Shown here: in pieces, positions 7,462 through 17,553 of the stretch
How the letters are laid out: the number at the start of each line of letters is the position of its first letter
Position numbering within the stretch: position 1 is the first letter of the stretch
DNA from: Parahoeflea olei
GTDB lineage: Bacteria; Pseudomonadota; Alphaproteobacteria; Rhizobiales; Rhizobiaceae
NCBI RefSeq assembly: GCF_001703635.1
Contig: NZ_LQZT01000042.1
Span: 1 to 64,000 of the forward strand
DNA length: 64,000 bases
Reading direction: 5' to 3'
The notes under the pieces: generated by a model
The model's input: the letters and a program-made list of their open reading frames with translations, nothing else
Databases searched by the model: none
What the model was told of the DNA's origin: nothing
Position numbers and translations under genes: made by a program

Positions 7462-8934
7462 ATGAGCCAGATCATTCCGGTCGATCCGTTCGACTATGTC
7501 GTCTTTGGCGGCACCGGGGACCTTGCCGAGCGCAAGCTGCTGCCGGCGCTGTATCACCGCCAGCTTGCCGGCCAGTTGACCGATCCCACGCGCATCATCG
7601 GCGCCTCGCGCTCGGAGATGGATCACGATGCCTACCGGGCATTTGCGCGCGATGCGCTGAACCAGCACCTGAAGGCCAATGAGCTCAAGGACGAGGACGT
7701 CAACCGCTTCCTTAACCGGCTGTTCTACGTGTCGGTGGACGCCCAGTCCGAACGCGGCTGGGAGGCGCTCAAGGCGCTGCTGGCCGAGGGCGAGGAGCGC
7801 GTGCGCGCCTTCTATCTCGCCGTCAGCCCCTCGCTGATCGGCGACATTTCCGAGCGGATCCGCTCGACCGGGCTGATCACCGGCAAGACCCGGATCGTGG
7901 TGGAAAAGCCGATCGGCCGCGACTTGCAATCGGCAAAAGCGCTCAACCGCGCGCTCGGCGAGGTGTTCGAGGAAGAGCAGATCTACCGGATCGATCATTA
8001 TCTCGGCAAGGAGACGGTGCAGAACCTGATGGCGCTCCGCTTCGCCAATGCGCTCTACGAGCCCTTGTGGAACTCGGCCCATATCGACCATGTGCAGATC
8101 ACGGTGGCGGAATCGGTGGGGCTCGAAGGCCGGGCCGGCTATTACGACAAGGCCGGCGCGCTCAGAGACATGGTGCAGAACCACATCGCCCAGCTTCTCT
8201 GCCTGGTGGCGATGGAGCCGCCCTCGTCGATGGACGCGGAAGCGGTGCGCGACGAGAAGCTGAAAGTGCTGCGCTCGCTCAAGCCGATCAACGAATCCAA
8301 TGCCGACGCGCTGACCGTGCGCGGCCAGTACAAGGCCGGCGCCTCCGCCGGCGGCGCGGTGAAGGGCTATCTCGACGAACTCGAAGGCGGCGTGTCCAAC
8401 ACCGAGACCTTCGTCGCCATCAAGGCCGAGATCAACAACTGGCGCTGGGCCGGAGTGCCGTTCTATCTCAGGACCGGCAAGCGCATGAGCGAGCGGATCT
8501 CGGAGATCGTGGTCGCCTTCAAGCCGATCCCGCATTCGATCTTCGATACCGGCGCGGGCCGGATCACCGCCAACAAGCTGGTGATGCGGCTGCAGCCCGA
8601 CGAGGGCGTCAAGCAGTGGATCATGATCAAGGATCCCGGCCCGGGCGGCATGCGGCTCCGCCACGTGTCGCTCGACATGAGCTTCGCCGAGAGTTTCGCC
8701 GAGCGCAATCCGGATGCCTATGAGCGGCTTCTGCTCGACGTGATCCGCTGCAACCAGACCCTGTTCATGCGCCGCGACGAGGTGGAAGCGGCCTGGAACT
8801 GGGTGGACCCGATCCTGTCCGCCTGGGAGGAAACCGGTCAGTCGGTGCAGCCCTATACGGCCGGCACCTGGGGCCCGAGCCAGGCGATCGCCCTGATCGA
8901 ACGTGACGGCAGGACCTGGCATGAAAGCGACTAA
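7462..8934 (+). CDS. zwf: Glucose-6-phosphate 1-dehydrogenase
   Basis: This cytosolic enzyme oxidises glucose 6-phosphate to 6-phosphogluconolactone with NAD(P)+. The N-terminal nucleotide-binding motif FGGTGDLAERKLLPALY is at about residues 13-29, and the active-site signature RIDHYLGKE is at about 176-184. At 490 residues the length is normal. ATG 7462 was chosen: AGG lies about 9 bases upstream and the product begins MSQIIPVDPF; an ATG three codons earlier is possible. It is the first gene of a zwf-pgl-edd operon and overlaps pgl by 14 bases. The operon sends glucose 6-phosphate into the Entner-Doudoroff pathway. Confidence 0.97.
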   Translation: MSQIIPVDPFDYVVFGGTGDLAERKLLPALYHRQLAGQLTDPTRIIGASRSEMDHDAYRAFARDALNQHLKANELKDEDVNRFLNRLFYVSVDAQSERGWEALKALLAEGEERVRAFYLAVSPSLIGDISERIRSTGLITGKTRIVVEKPIGRDLQSAKALNRALGEVFEEEQIYRIDHYLGKETVQNLMALRFANALYEPLWNSAHIDHVQITVAESVGLEGRAGYYDKAGALRDMVQNHIAQLLCLVAMEPPSSMDAEAVRDEKLKVLRSLKPINESNADALTVRGQYKAGASAGGAVKGYLDELEGGVSNTETFVAIKAEINNWRWAGVPFYLRTGKRMSERISEIVVAFKPIPHSIFDTGAGRITANKLVMRLQPDEGVKQWIMIKDPGPGGMRLRHVSLDMSFAESFAERNPDAYERLLLDVIRCNQTLFMRRDEVEAAWNWVDPILSAWEETGQSVQPYTAGTWGPSQAIALIERDGRTWHESD

Positions 8935-9652
8935 GAGCTCCCGCACCACCTCGCCGCCGACCCGGCGCACCGATTTCGACAGCGGCGCGGCGCTCGCGCC
9001 CGTGCTCGCCCGGAAGATCGCCGACCGGCTGGCACTCGCCATTGCCGCCCGCGGACGGGCCACGCTCGCCGTCTCCGGCGGCACCACGCCCAAGGCGATG
9101 TTCGAGGCGCTGTCGCGCGAGGCGATCGACTGGCGGCGGGTGACGATCACGCTGGTGGACGAGCGCATGGCGCCGCCCGATCACGAGCGCTCGAACCACC
9201 GGCTGGTGAGCCGCACCCTGTTGCAGAACCATGCCGCGGCGGCGCGGTTCGTGCCGCTCTACAGCGAGCCGGGAGATGCGGACACCGTGGCCGCGCGGGC
9301 GGCAGCGGCGATCGACGCGATCGAGCGGCCGTTCGACGTGGTGGTGCTCGGCATGGGCACGGACGGGCATACCGCCTCGTTCTTTCCCGAAGGCACCACG
9401 CTGGCCACGGTCACCGACCCCGCCTGCCCGACCAGCGTGCTGGCGATCGAGGCGCCGGGGGCGGGCGAGCCGCGGCTGACCCTGACCCTGCCCTGGCTGG
9501 TGGAAGCCGGCATGATCGCGCTCCATATAGAAGGCGAAGCCAAGAACGCCGTGCTCGCCGCAGCGCTGGAGCCCGGTCCGGAGGCCGAACTGCCGGTGCG
9601 CGCGGTGCTGCGCCATACGGCCACGCCCGTCGAGATTTTCTGGGCGCCCTGA
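8921..9652 (+). CDS. pgl: 6-phosphogluconolactonase
   Basis: This 243-residue enzyme hydrolyses 6-phosphogluconolactone to 6-phosphogluconate. SGGTTPKAMFEAL (about residues 52-64), VDERMAPPDHERSN (about 79-92) and GMGTDGHTASFFP (about 145-157) are the expected sugar-phosphate isomerase-like fold signatures. The ATG at 8921 has AGGA six bases upstream and overlaps the zwf stop region by 14 bases, implying coupled translation. It sits between zwf and edd, as expected for the pathway order. Confidence 0.95.
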   Translation: MKATKSSRTTSPPTRRTDFDSGAALAPVLARKIADRLALAIAARGRATLAVSGGTTPKAMFEALSREAIDWRRVTITLVDERMAPPDHERSNHRLVSRTLLQNHAAAARFVPLYSEPGDADTVAARAAAAIDAIERPFDVVVLGMGTDGHTASFFPEGTTLATVTDPACPTSVLAIEAPGAGEPRLTLTLPWLVEAGMIALHIEGEAKNAVLAAALEPGPEAELPVRAVLRHTATPVEIFWAP

Positions 9653-9741
9653 CGCCGACCGGCGCCCGCCGAGGCGGGGCGCCTGCATCAGCCGGGCGCG
9701 GACCAGGATGGCGCCCGCCACAAGAACCAGAGGATGCTATC

Positions 9742-11559
9742 ATGAGTGTCGATCCCCGCATTGCCGCCGTCACCGCCCGCATTGTCGAGCGCTCCCGCCC
9801 CACGCGCGAGACCTATCTCGGCCGGCTGCGCGAGATGGCCTCGAAGGGGCCGCACCGGACGACGCTGTCCTGCGGCAACCTGGCCCACGGCTTTGCCGCC
9901 TGCGGCGCCGGCGACAAGGCAAACCTTGCGGGCGACAGGGTCCCCAATCTCGGCATCATCACCTCCTACAACGACATGCTCTCGGCGCATCAGCCGTTCG
10001 AGACCTATCCCGAAACCATTCGCCGCGCGGCGCGCGAGGCGGGTGGCGTGGCGCAGGTGGCGGGCAGCGTGCCGGCGATGTGCGATGGGGTGACCCAGGG
10101 CCAGCCGGGGATGGAACTGTCGCTGTTCTCCCGCGACGTGATCGCCATGGCGGCCGCGGTCGGGCTGTCGCACAACATGTTCGACGCCGCGGTCTATCTT
10201 GGCGTTTGCGACAAGATCGTGCCGGGGCTGGTGATCGCGGCGCTGAGCTTCGGGCATCTGCCGGCCATCTTCATTCCCGCAGGGCCGATGACATCGGGGC
10301 TGCCCAATGACGAGAAGGTCAGGATCCGCCAGCTCTATGCCGAGGGCAAGGTCGGCCGGGCGGAACTGCTAGAGGCGGAATCGAAATCCTATCACGGGCC
10401 GGGCACCTGCACCTTCTACGGCACCGCCAACTCCAACCAGATGCTGATGGAGATCATGGGGCTGCACACGCCGGGCTCGTCCTTCGTCAATCCGGGCACG
10501 CCGCTTCGGGAAGCGCTGACGGCGGAGGCCGCCAAGCGGGCGCTGGCGATCACCGCGCTCGGCAACGCGTTCACGCCGGTGGGCGAGATGATCGACGAGC
10601 GCTCGGTGGTCAACGGCGTGGTCGGGCTGCATGCGACCGGCGGGTCGACCAACCACACGCTGCACCTGGTGGCGATGGCCCGGGCGGCGGGGATCCAGCT
10701 CACCTGGGAGGACATTTCCGACCTGTCGGACGCGGTGCCGCTGCTTGCGCGGGTCTACCCGAACGGGCCGGCGGACGTGAACCATTTCAACGCCGCGGGC
10801 GGGATCAATTTCCTGATCGACCAGCTCCTGAGCGTGGGCCTGTTGCACGAGGACGTGCGCACCGTCTGGGGCAAGGGACTGTCGGCCTATGCGGTGGAGG
10901 CGCGGCTCGGCGACAATGGCGCGGTGGTGCGCGAGCCGGTGTCGAAGGCGAGCGGCGACGCCAAGGTGGCAACCACCGCGGACGCCCCGTTCCAGCCCAA
11001 TGGCGGGCTCAAGATGCTCACCGGCAATCTCGGCAAGGCGGTGATCAAGATCTCGGCGGTCAAGCCCGAACGTCACGTGATCGAGGCGCCGGCGCGGGTG
11101 TTCAACGACCAGGAGGAACTGCAGGCAGCCTTCAAGGCGGGCGCGCTCGAGGGCGATTTCGTGGCGGTGGTGCGGTTCCAGGGGCCCAAGGCCAACGGCA
11201 TGCCCGAACTGCACCGGCTGACGCCGCCGCTCGGCGTGCTGCAGGACCGCGGACAGACCGTGGCTCTCGTCACCGACGGGCGCATGTCGGGCGCCTCTGG
11301 CAAGGTGCCGGCGGCGATCCACGTGACGCCCGAGGCCTGCGACGGCGGTCCGATCGCCCGGATCCGCGAGGGCGACATGATTCGTGTCGATGCGGTGAAC
11401 GGCAGCCTGGAAGTGCTGGTGGACGCGGCCGAGTTCGCCGCCCGCACGCCGGCGACGGCCGATCTCGGCGCCAATCAATGGGGTCTCGGACGTGACCTCT
11501 TCGCCCGCTTCCGCGAGGCCGCCGGCACCGCCGACCAGGGCGCGAGCGTGCTCTACTGA
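9742..11559 (+). CDS. edd: Phosphogluconate dehydratase
   Basis: This 605-residue IlvD/Edd-family iron-sulfur dehydratase converts 6-phosphogluconate to 2-keto-3-deoxy-6-phosphogluconate, the committed step of the Entner-Doudoroff pathway. The three Cys regions expected to bind the cluster are present: LSCGNLAHG, PAMCDGVTQGQPGMELSLFS and GTCTFYGTANSNQM. The length is typical of Edd. AGAGGA lies about 8 bases before the ATG. It is the last gene of the zwf-pgl-edd operon, 89 bases after pgl. The KDPG aldolase gene eda is not in the window. Confidence 0.97.
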   Translation: MSVDPRIAAVTARIVERSRPTRETYLGRLREMASKGPHRTTLSCGNLAHGFAACGAGDKANLAGDRVPNLGIITSYNDMLSAHQPFETYPETIRRAAREAGGVAQVAGSVPAMCDGVTQGQPGMELSLFSRDVIAMAAAVGLSHNMFDAAVYLGVCDKIVPGLVIAALSFGHLPAIFIPAGPMTSGLPNDEKVRIRQLYAEGKVGRAELLEAESKSYHGPGTCTFYGTANSNQMLMEIMGLHTPGSSFVNPGTPLREALTAEAAKRALAITALGNAFTPVGEMIDERSVVNGVVGLHATGGSTNHTLHLVAMARAAGIQLTWEDISDLSDAVPLLARVYPNGPADVNHFNAAGGINFLIDQLLSVGLLHEDVRTVWGKGLSAYAVEARLGDNGAVVREPVSKASGDAKVATTADAPFQPNGGLKMLTGNLGKAVIKISAVKPERHVIEAPARVFNDQEELQAAFKAGALEGDFVAVVRFQGPKANGMPELHRLTPPLGVLQDRGQTVALVTDGRMSGASGKVPAAIHVTPEACDGGPIARIREGDMIRVDAVNGSLEVLVDAAEFAARTPATADLGANQWGLGRDLFARFREAAGTADQGASVLY

Positions 11560-11578
11560 CCCAAAACCGGGACCGGCG

Positions 11579-11597
11579 GGCCGGGCAGTCCCCGGCC
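11579..11597. terminator. GC-rich hairpin between convergent genes
   Basis: GGCCGGG (11579-11585), a 5-base loop and CCCGGCC (11591-11597) form a 7-bp stem between the edd stop and the convergent PilZ-like gene stop. No T-tract follows on either strand, so it would be a Rho-assisted or bidirectional end signal at best. Confidence 0.4.
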
Positions 11598-11607
11598 GCG
11601 GACCGCC

Positions 11608-12006
11608 TCAGGCGCGCAGGTCGAGCAGCCGGCCGCGATGGTCCGGATGATCGCTGAAGACGAAGATCCGGTTGAGATCGGCATCGCTGACGAGCCTCAG
11701 GAAGCGCACCTCGATGGTGTCGTTGACATTGATGCGCATCAGCACGCAGCCGATGCGGCCAATGCGCGCCTCGGGCACATCCAGACAGAACTGGCGGGGG
11801 ATGGTGAACTGGGTGGCCAGCGCCAGGATCGCGCCGCTCGGGGAGATGGCGCGGATCACGCAGCGGCGCGCCGCCATGTGCATGACACCCTTCTCGGTAT
11901 ATTCGATGCGCGCGTGATTGAGGGTTTCCTGCATCGGGAACCGGCTCTCGCGATCATACATGAAGGACTCTTCCCTGCGCAGATAATGCGGTCCCGGGGT
12001 CTTCAT
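11608..12006 (-). CDS. PilZ-like domain protein
   Basis: This 132-residue soluble protein has a pattern resembling PilZ domains: an Arg pair (AARRCVIRAISPSGAILAL, about residues 45-63) before a beta-barrel-like stretch with IGCVLMRINVNDTIEVRFL. Alphaproteobacteria carry many such stand-alone PilZ-like proteins, some binding cyclic di-GMP. The RxxxR and D/NxSxxG signatures are imperfect here (SPSG instead of D/NxSxxG), so ligand binding is uncertain. It is a single gene with no partner, convergent with edd. Confidence 0.5.
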   Translation of the reverse strand: MKTPGPHYLRREESFMYDRESRFPMQETLNHARIEYTEKGVMHMAARRCVIRAISPSGAILALATQFTIPRQFCLDVPEARIGRIGCVLMRINVNDTIEVRFLRLVSDADLNRIFVFSDHPDHRGRLLDLRA

Positions 12007-12574
12007 GGCCTTCCTTCCGAATGCACTGTGGTTGCTATTTCCTTACTGAAAACAGCCGGACTTTAGGCGACGGAAATTAACAGACCATGAGCGCGCGCGG
12101 CCTCCGCGCGGGGCATTTTTGATCGAAGTCTAATCAACTCCAGTCGTGCCGGATCACGCGTTCGTGAGCCGGCGTGATATCGGGCCAAAAATCTGTCACA
12201 AACGCTTCCGGCGCGGCTGCGACAGCTTGTCCCGAAGGTGCGAAAAGCTGGCCCCAAAACACATGATTTCGGTGTTTCGAGCGCCCGATTGTGAACAGTG
12301 CGGACCGCCAGGGGTTGACGAAGCTCCGGGTCCTGACCGCCAGCACCCCAGCTAACCTTTTGTTTTTAAAGCACCCATCTCCGTTAGCCGGCAAAACGGG
12401 TGGCGACCGGACACGGACCGGCCACGCGTCGCTCACATCCATGTGCATGGCAAGTCATCTGACGAAACGCCACATTCAGGTCATCGAAACGGCGCGGCCC
12501 GGCCGACAGATCGGACCAAGACGACCGCACCAGAAGATCGACAGAATTTGAACCTGACACAAAGGAAAACGACC
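12007..12574. other. 567-base intergenic region
   Basis: No credible gene was found here. The region contains a short hairpin CGCGCGG-CCT-CCGCGCG (12094-12110) followed five bases later by five Ts on the plus strand, with no plus-strand gene before it. There is also an AT-rich patch around 12355-12372. It must hold the promoter of the PilZ-like gene on one side and that of the first secreted paralogue on the other. Confidence 0.5.
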
Positions 12575-12874
12575 ATGAACAAGATCCTCATCGCACTCGG
12601 CCTCACCCTCGCCGCTTCCACCGGCGCCTTCGCCCAGTCGGGCGCTCTCGACGCCTATGTCCCCCAGCAGGCCAACCTGGCGCTGACCGCCCCCGCAACC
12701 GGCGCAAGCAACGAACTGGTGAGCTACAAGCGCGCCGGCAATGACGGTTCGCCGAGCTTCGCAGCCCCGCAGGGCGGCGTCGACTACACCGCCACCGCCT
12801 CGATCGGCTCGGCTTCGAACGACCAGCTGGTCTACCACCGCGCCGGCAACGACGGTTCGCCGAGCGTCCGCTAA
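12575..12874 (+). CDS. Small secreted protein with duplicated GNDGSPS motif (paralogue 1)
   Basis: This 99-residue protein has a clear Sec signal peptide, MNKILIALGLTLAASTGAFA, with predicted cleavage near residue 20. The mature part is about 79 residues and contains two copies of a RAGNDGSPS motif, one central and one at the C terminus, each preceded by a Tyr-basic pair (YKR, YHR). They are separated by a PQGGVDYTATASIG segment. The AAAGGA ribosome site is well placed for this ATG. A second paralogue of identical length follows. I do not recognise a characterised family. It is probably a periplasmic or extracellular structural or stress-type protein, but no function can be assigned. Confidence 0.8.
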   Translation: MNKILIALGLTLAASTGAFAQSGALDAYVPQQANLALTAPATGASNELVSYKRAGNDGSPSFAAPQGGVDYTATASIGSASNDQLVYHRAGNDGSPSVR

Positions 12875-13040
12875 GCGGCCCTAAGGCCGCCAGGAGGTCA
12901 GGCCGGCCCTCCCCCCGGGGCCGGGAATGGCGGGGCCGGCACTCATCCGCCGGCTCCGTCCCTGAGACCTCCGGGGCGCCGCCCCGCCTTCGCGATTTCG
13001 CATGCATACCAAGACGACACACACAGCAAGGACAAGAACA

Positions 13041-13340
13041 ATGAACAAGATCCTCGTGGCCCTCGGCCTCACCCTCGCAGCTTCCACCGGTGCCCTCGCC
13101 GATTCCGGCGCGCTCGATGCCTATACCGCTCCGAACGCCAACCTGGCGCTGACCGTGCCCGCAACCGGCGTCACCAACACCCAGGTGTCCTATGCCCGCG
13201 CCGGCAATGACGGCTCGCCGAGCTTCTCGGCTCCGCAGGGCAACATCGACTACACCGCCACCGCCTCGATCGGCGCCGCATCCGGCGACCAGGCGATCTA
13301 CCACCGCGCCGACAACGACGGTTCGCCCACGTTCCGGTAA
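13041..13340 (+). CDS. Small secreted protein with duplicated GNDGSPS motif (paralogue 2)
   Basis: This is a tandem duplicate of the preceding gene, also 99 residues, with a near-identical signal peptide (MNKILVALGLTLAASTGALA) and conserved blocks SGALDAY, NLALT-PATG, ARAGNDGSPSF, APQG-DYTATASIG and YHRADNDGSP. The second motif copy is altered (ADNDGSPTFR). AAGGA lies about 8 bases before the ATG. The 166-base spacer between the paralogues is long enough for a separate promoter. Conservation of both the core and the signal peptide implies recent duplication under selection. Function unknown. Confidence 0.8.
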   Translation: MNKILVALGLTLAASTGALADSGALDAYTAPNANLALTVPATGVTNTQVSYARAGNDGSPSFSAPQGNIDYTATASIGAASGDQAIYHRADNDGSPTFR

Positions 13341-13446
13341 TCAAAACAAAGGCGTTTGACGGCGCGGCCGGTTAAGCCTCCAGGCCGGATCCGCCCGTCA
13401 CGAGCCTCGCGCGGCCGAAGTCACCCCCTGATGGAAGCCGCCGACG

Positions 13447-13474
13447 GAAGCCCCGCCCTCACGGACGGGGCTTC
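13447..13474. terminator. Hairpin between secreted paralogue and agl operon
   Basis: GAAGCCCCG (13447-13455) pairs perfectly with CGGGGCTTC (13466-13474) around a 10-base loop. It lies between two convergent units and could end both. No long T-run follows, so the call is structural. Confidence 0.55.
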
Positions 13475-13592
13475 TGCCCATTCAAGGGACAACGATGCCC
13501 AGAATTTTGCTGTCGGGCCTTGCCGTCGAACCTCGCCGTCCCCGCGCGAAGTGGCGCGGGCGCAAAGCGGGCTGACCCGGCCGGGGTCCGCT

Positions 13593-13960
13593 CTAGCGGC
13601 GGTAGCTCAGGCCGTCGGCATCGAACAGATGCAGCTTGGACTTGTCGGCGGTGAAGCGCAGCCTTTCGCCGCGGAAGTTCTTCTGGTGGCCCGCCACCTT
13701 GGCGATGATCGGCTCGTGCTCGCTCAGACCCTCGACATAAAGCAGCGTGACCTCGCCGAGCGCCTCGACGATCGAGACCGTGCCCTCGAACAGGAAATCC
13801 TCGCCGGTGGTGATCTCGAGGTCTTCGGGACGCACGCCGAAGGAGACCTTGGCGCCGGTGTCGGCCTCGTCCACGGCGATGCCGGTATCCACCGACTTAC
13901 CGCCCGAGAGCGTGACCACGGCGCTCGGCCCGGCCCGCTCGAGCGTGGCCGGCATGATGT

Positions 13961-13964
<4 letters not shown>
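13593..13964 (-). CDS. aglK: C-terminal part of split alpha-glucoside ABC ATPase AglK
   Basis: This 123-residue open frame starts MNIMPATLERAG and contains SFGVRPEDLEI and FEGTVSIVEALGEVTLLYVE. It is the TOBE/MalK regulatory domain that normally follows the ATPase core in the same polypeptide. It begins inside the stop codon of the upstream frame (ATGA overlap). The family reads on from GSPA directly into MN, so the two frames together give a normal full-length AglK of about 363 residues. Either the domain is made separately by coupled reinitiation, or a two-base insertion (CC before this ATG) broke the gene or was introduced by sequencing. Confidence 0.75.
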
Positions 13965-14683
<719 letters not shown>

Positions 14684-14712
14684 GGTTTCCTCCCGCTAGA
14701 ACACGTCATGTC

Positions 14713-16389
<1,677 letters not shown>

Positions 16390-16399
16390 TCGAGCTCCA

Positions 16400-17542
16400 T
16401 TATTTCACGGATCCGGACAGGAGTCCGCGCACGAGATATTTCTGCATCGCGAAGAAGACCGCCAGCGGCACCGCGATCGACACGAAGGCCGAGGTCGCAA
16501 GGATCTCCCAGTTGCCGCCGCGGGTGCCGAGCAGCTCGACGATCTGCTTGGTCATCACGGTGGTTTCCCCGGTCGAGTCGATCAGGAAGACCAGCGCGAC
16601 CAGAAGATCGTTCCAGGTCCACAGGAACTGGAAAATGGCGAAGGACGCAAGAGCGGGAAACGACAGCGGCAGGATGATCTTGACGAAGATCTGGAAATCC
16701 GTGGCGCCGTCGACCCGGGCGTTCTCGATGATGTCGCGCGGCAGGCCGACCATGTAGTTGCGCAACAGGTAGATGGCGAGCGGCAGGCCGAAGCCGGTAT
16801 GGGCGAGCCAGACGCCGAGATAGCCCTTGCCGATGCCGATATCGTTGTGCAGCCGCAACAGCGGGATCAGCGCCAGCTGCAGCGGCACCACCAGGAGCCC
16901 GACGACGGCGGCGATCAGCAACGCACGGCCGGGAAAGCGCATCCAGGCCAGCGCATAGGCCGCGAAGGCGGCGATCACGATCGGGATGATGGTGGCGGGA
17001 ATGGTCACCGTCAGCGTGTTGAAGAAGGCTTTCGCCATGCCCTCGCGGTTGTTGGGATCGAACAGCACGAAGCGGTAGTTCTGCAGCGTGAATTCCGGTG
17101 GCGCCTCGGCGGTGGTGAAGACCCGCGGCAGGCGCTTTCCGGCGAAGCTCTCGGGCGAGGACAGGCGGAACGCGCCGTTCTCCTCAACCGTCAGGCTGGC
17201 CCCGTCGCCGGCGTCGACGGTTTCGCCCGGCTCATAGGCCTCGGGCGCGCGCGAACTCGTGCCCCAGCGGCTGATGACGACATCATCGACCGCAAACAGG
17301 GTGCCCTCGATCACGTAACTGTCGCCGTCGCGGGTTTCGCTGCCCTCGATGCGGATTGCCGGACGCTGGCGCTCCTGCGTGAACATCGCGTTCCACCAGC
17401 CGGTATTGGCGATCTGGTCGGCGGTGCGGAACGAGGACACGAACAGGCCGACGGTGGGGAACAGCCACAGCGCCACAAGCGCCACCACCGACAGGTGCAG
17501 GGCCCAGACGAGAGGCGATTTCTTCGATGATGTCGAGTTCAT
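16400..17542 (-). CDS. aglG: Alpha-glucoside ABC transporter permease AglG
   Basis: This 380-residue inner-membrane permease has a first membrane segment at about residues 12-34, a long periplasmic loop (about 40-150), then five membrane segments. The EAA-type cytoplasmic loop reads ENARVDGATDFQIFVKIILP and contacts the ATPase. The C-terminal LLSGSVKG-like end is typical of MalG/AglG proteins. It pairs with AglF as a heterodimer. It starts 11 bases after the aglF stop. Confidence 0.93.
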   Translation of the reverse strand: MNSTSSKKSPLVWALHLSVVALVALWLFPTVGLFVSSFRTADQIANTGWWNAMFTQERQRPAIRIEGSETRDGDSYVIEGTLFAVDDVVISRWGTSSRAPEAYEPGETVDAGDGASLTVEENGAFRLSSPESFAGKRLPRVFTTAEAPPEFTLQNYRFVLFDPNNREGMAKAFFNTLTVTIPATIIPIVIAAFAAYALAWMRFPGRALLIAAVVGLLVVPLQLALIPLLRLHNDIGIGKGYLGVWLAHTGFGLPLAIYLLRNYMVGLPRDIIENARVDGATDFQIFVKIILPLSFPALASFAIFQFLWTWNDLLVALVFLIDSTGETTVMTKQIVELLGTRGGNWEILATSAFVSIAVPLAVFFAMQKYLVRGLLSGSVK

Positions 17543-17553
17543 CCGGGCCTCCC

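Noticed and set aside
12134..12448. Small minus-strand open frame in the 12.0-12.5 kb gap
   Set aside because: No ribosome site and no hydrophobic or domain pattern was seen, and codon use is unlike the confirmed genes.
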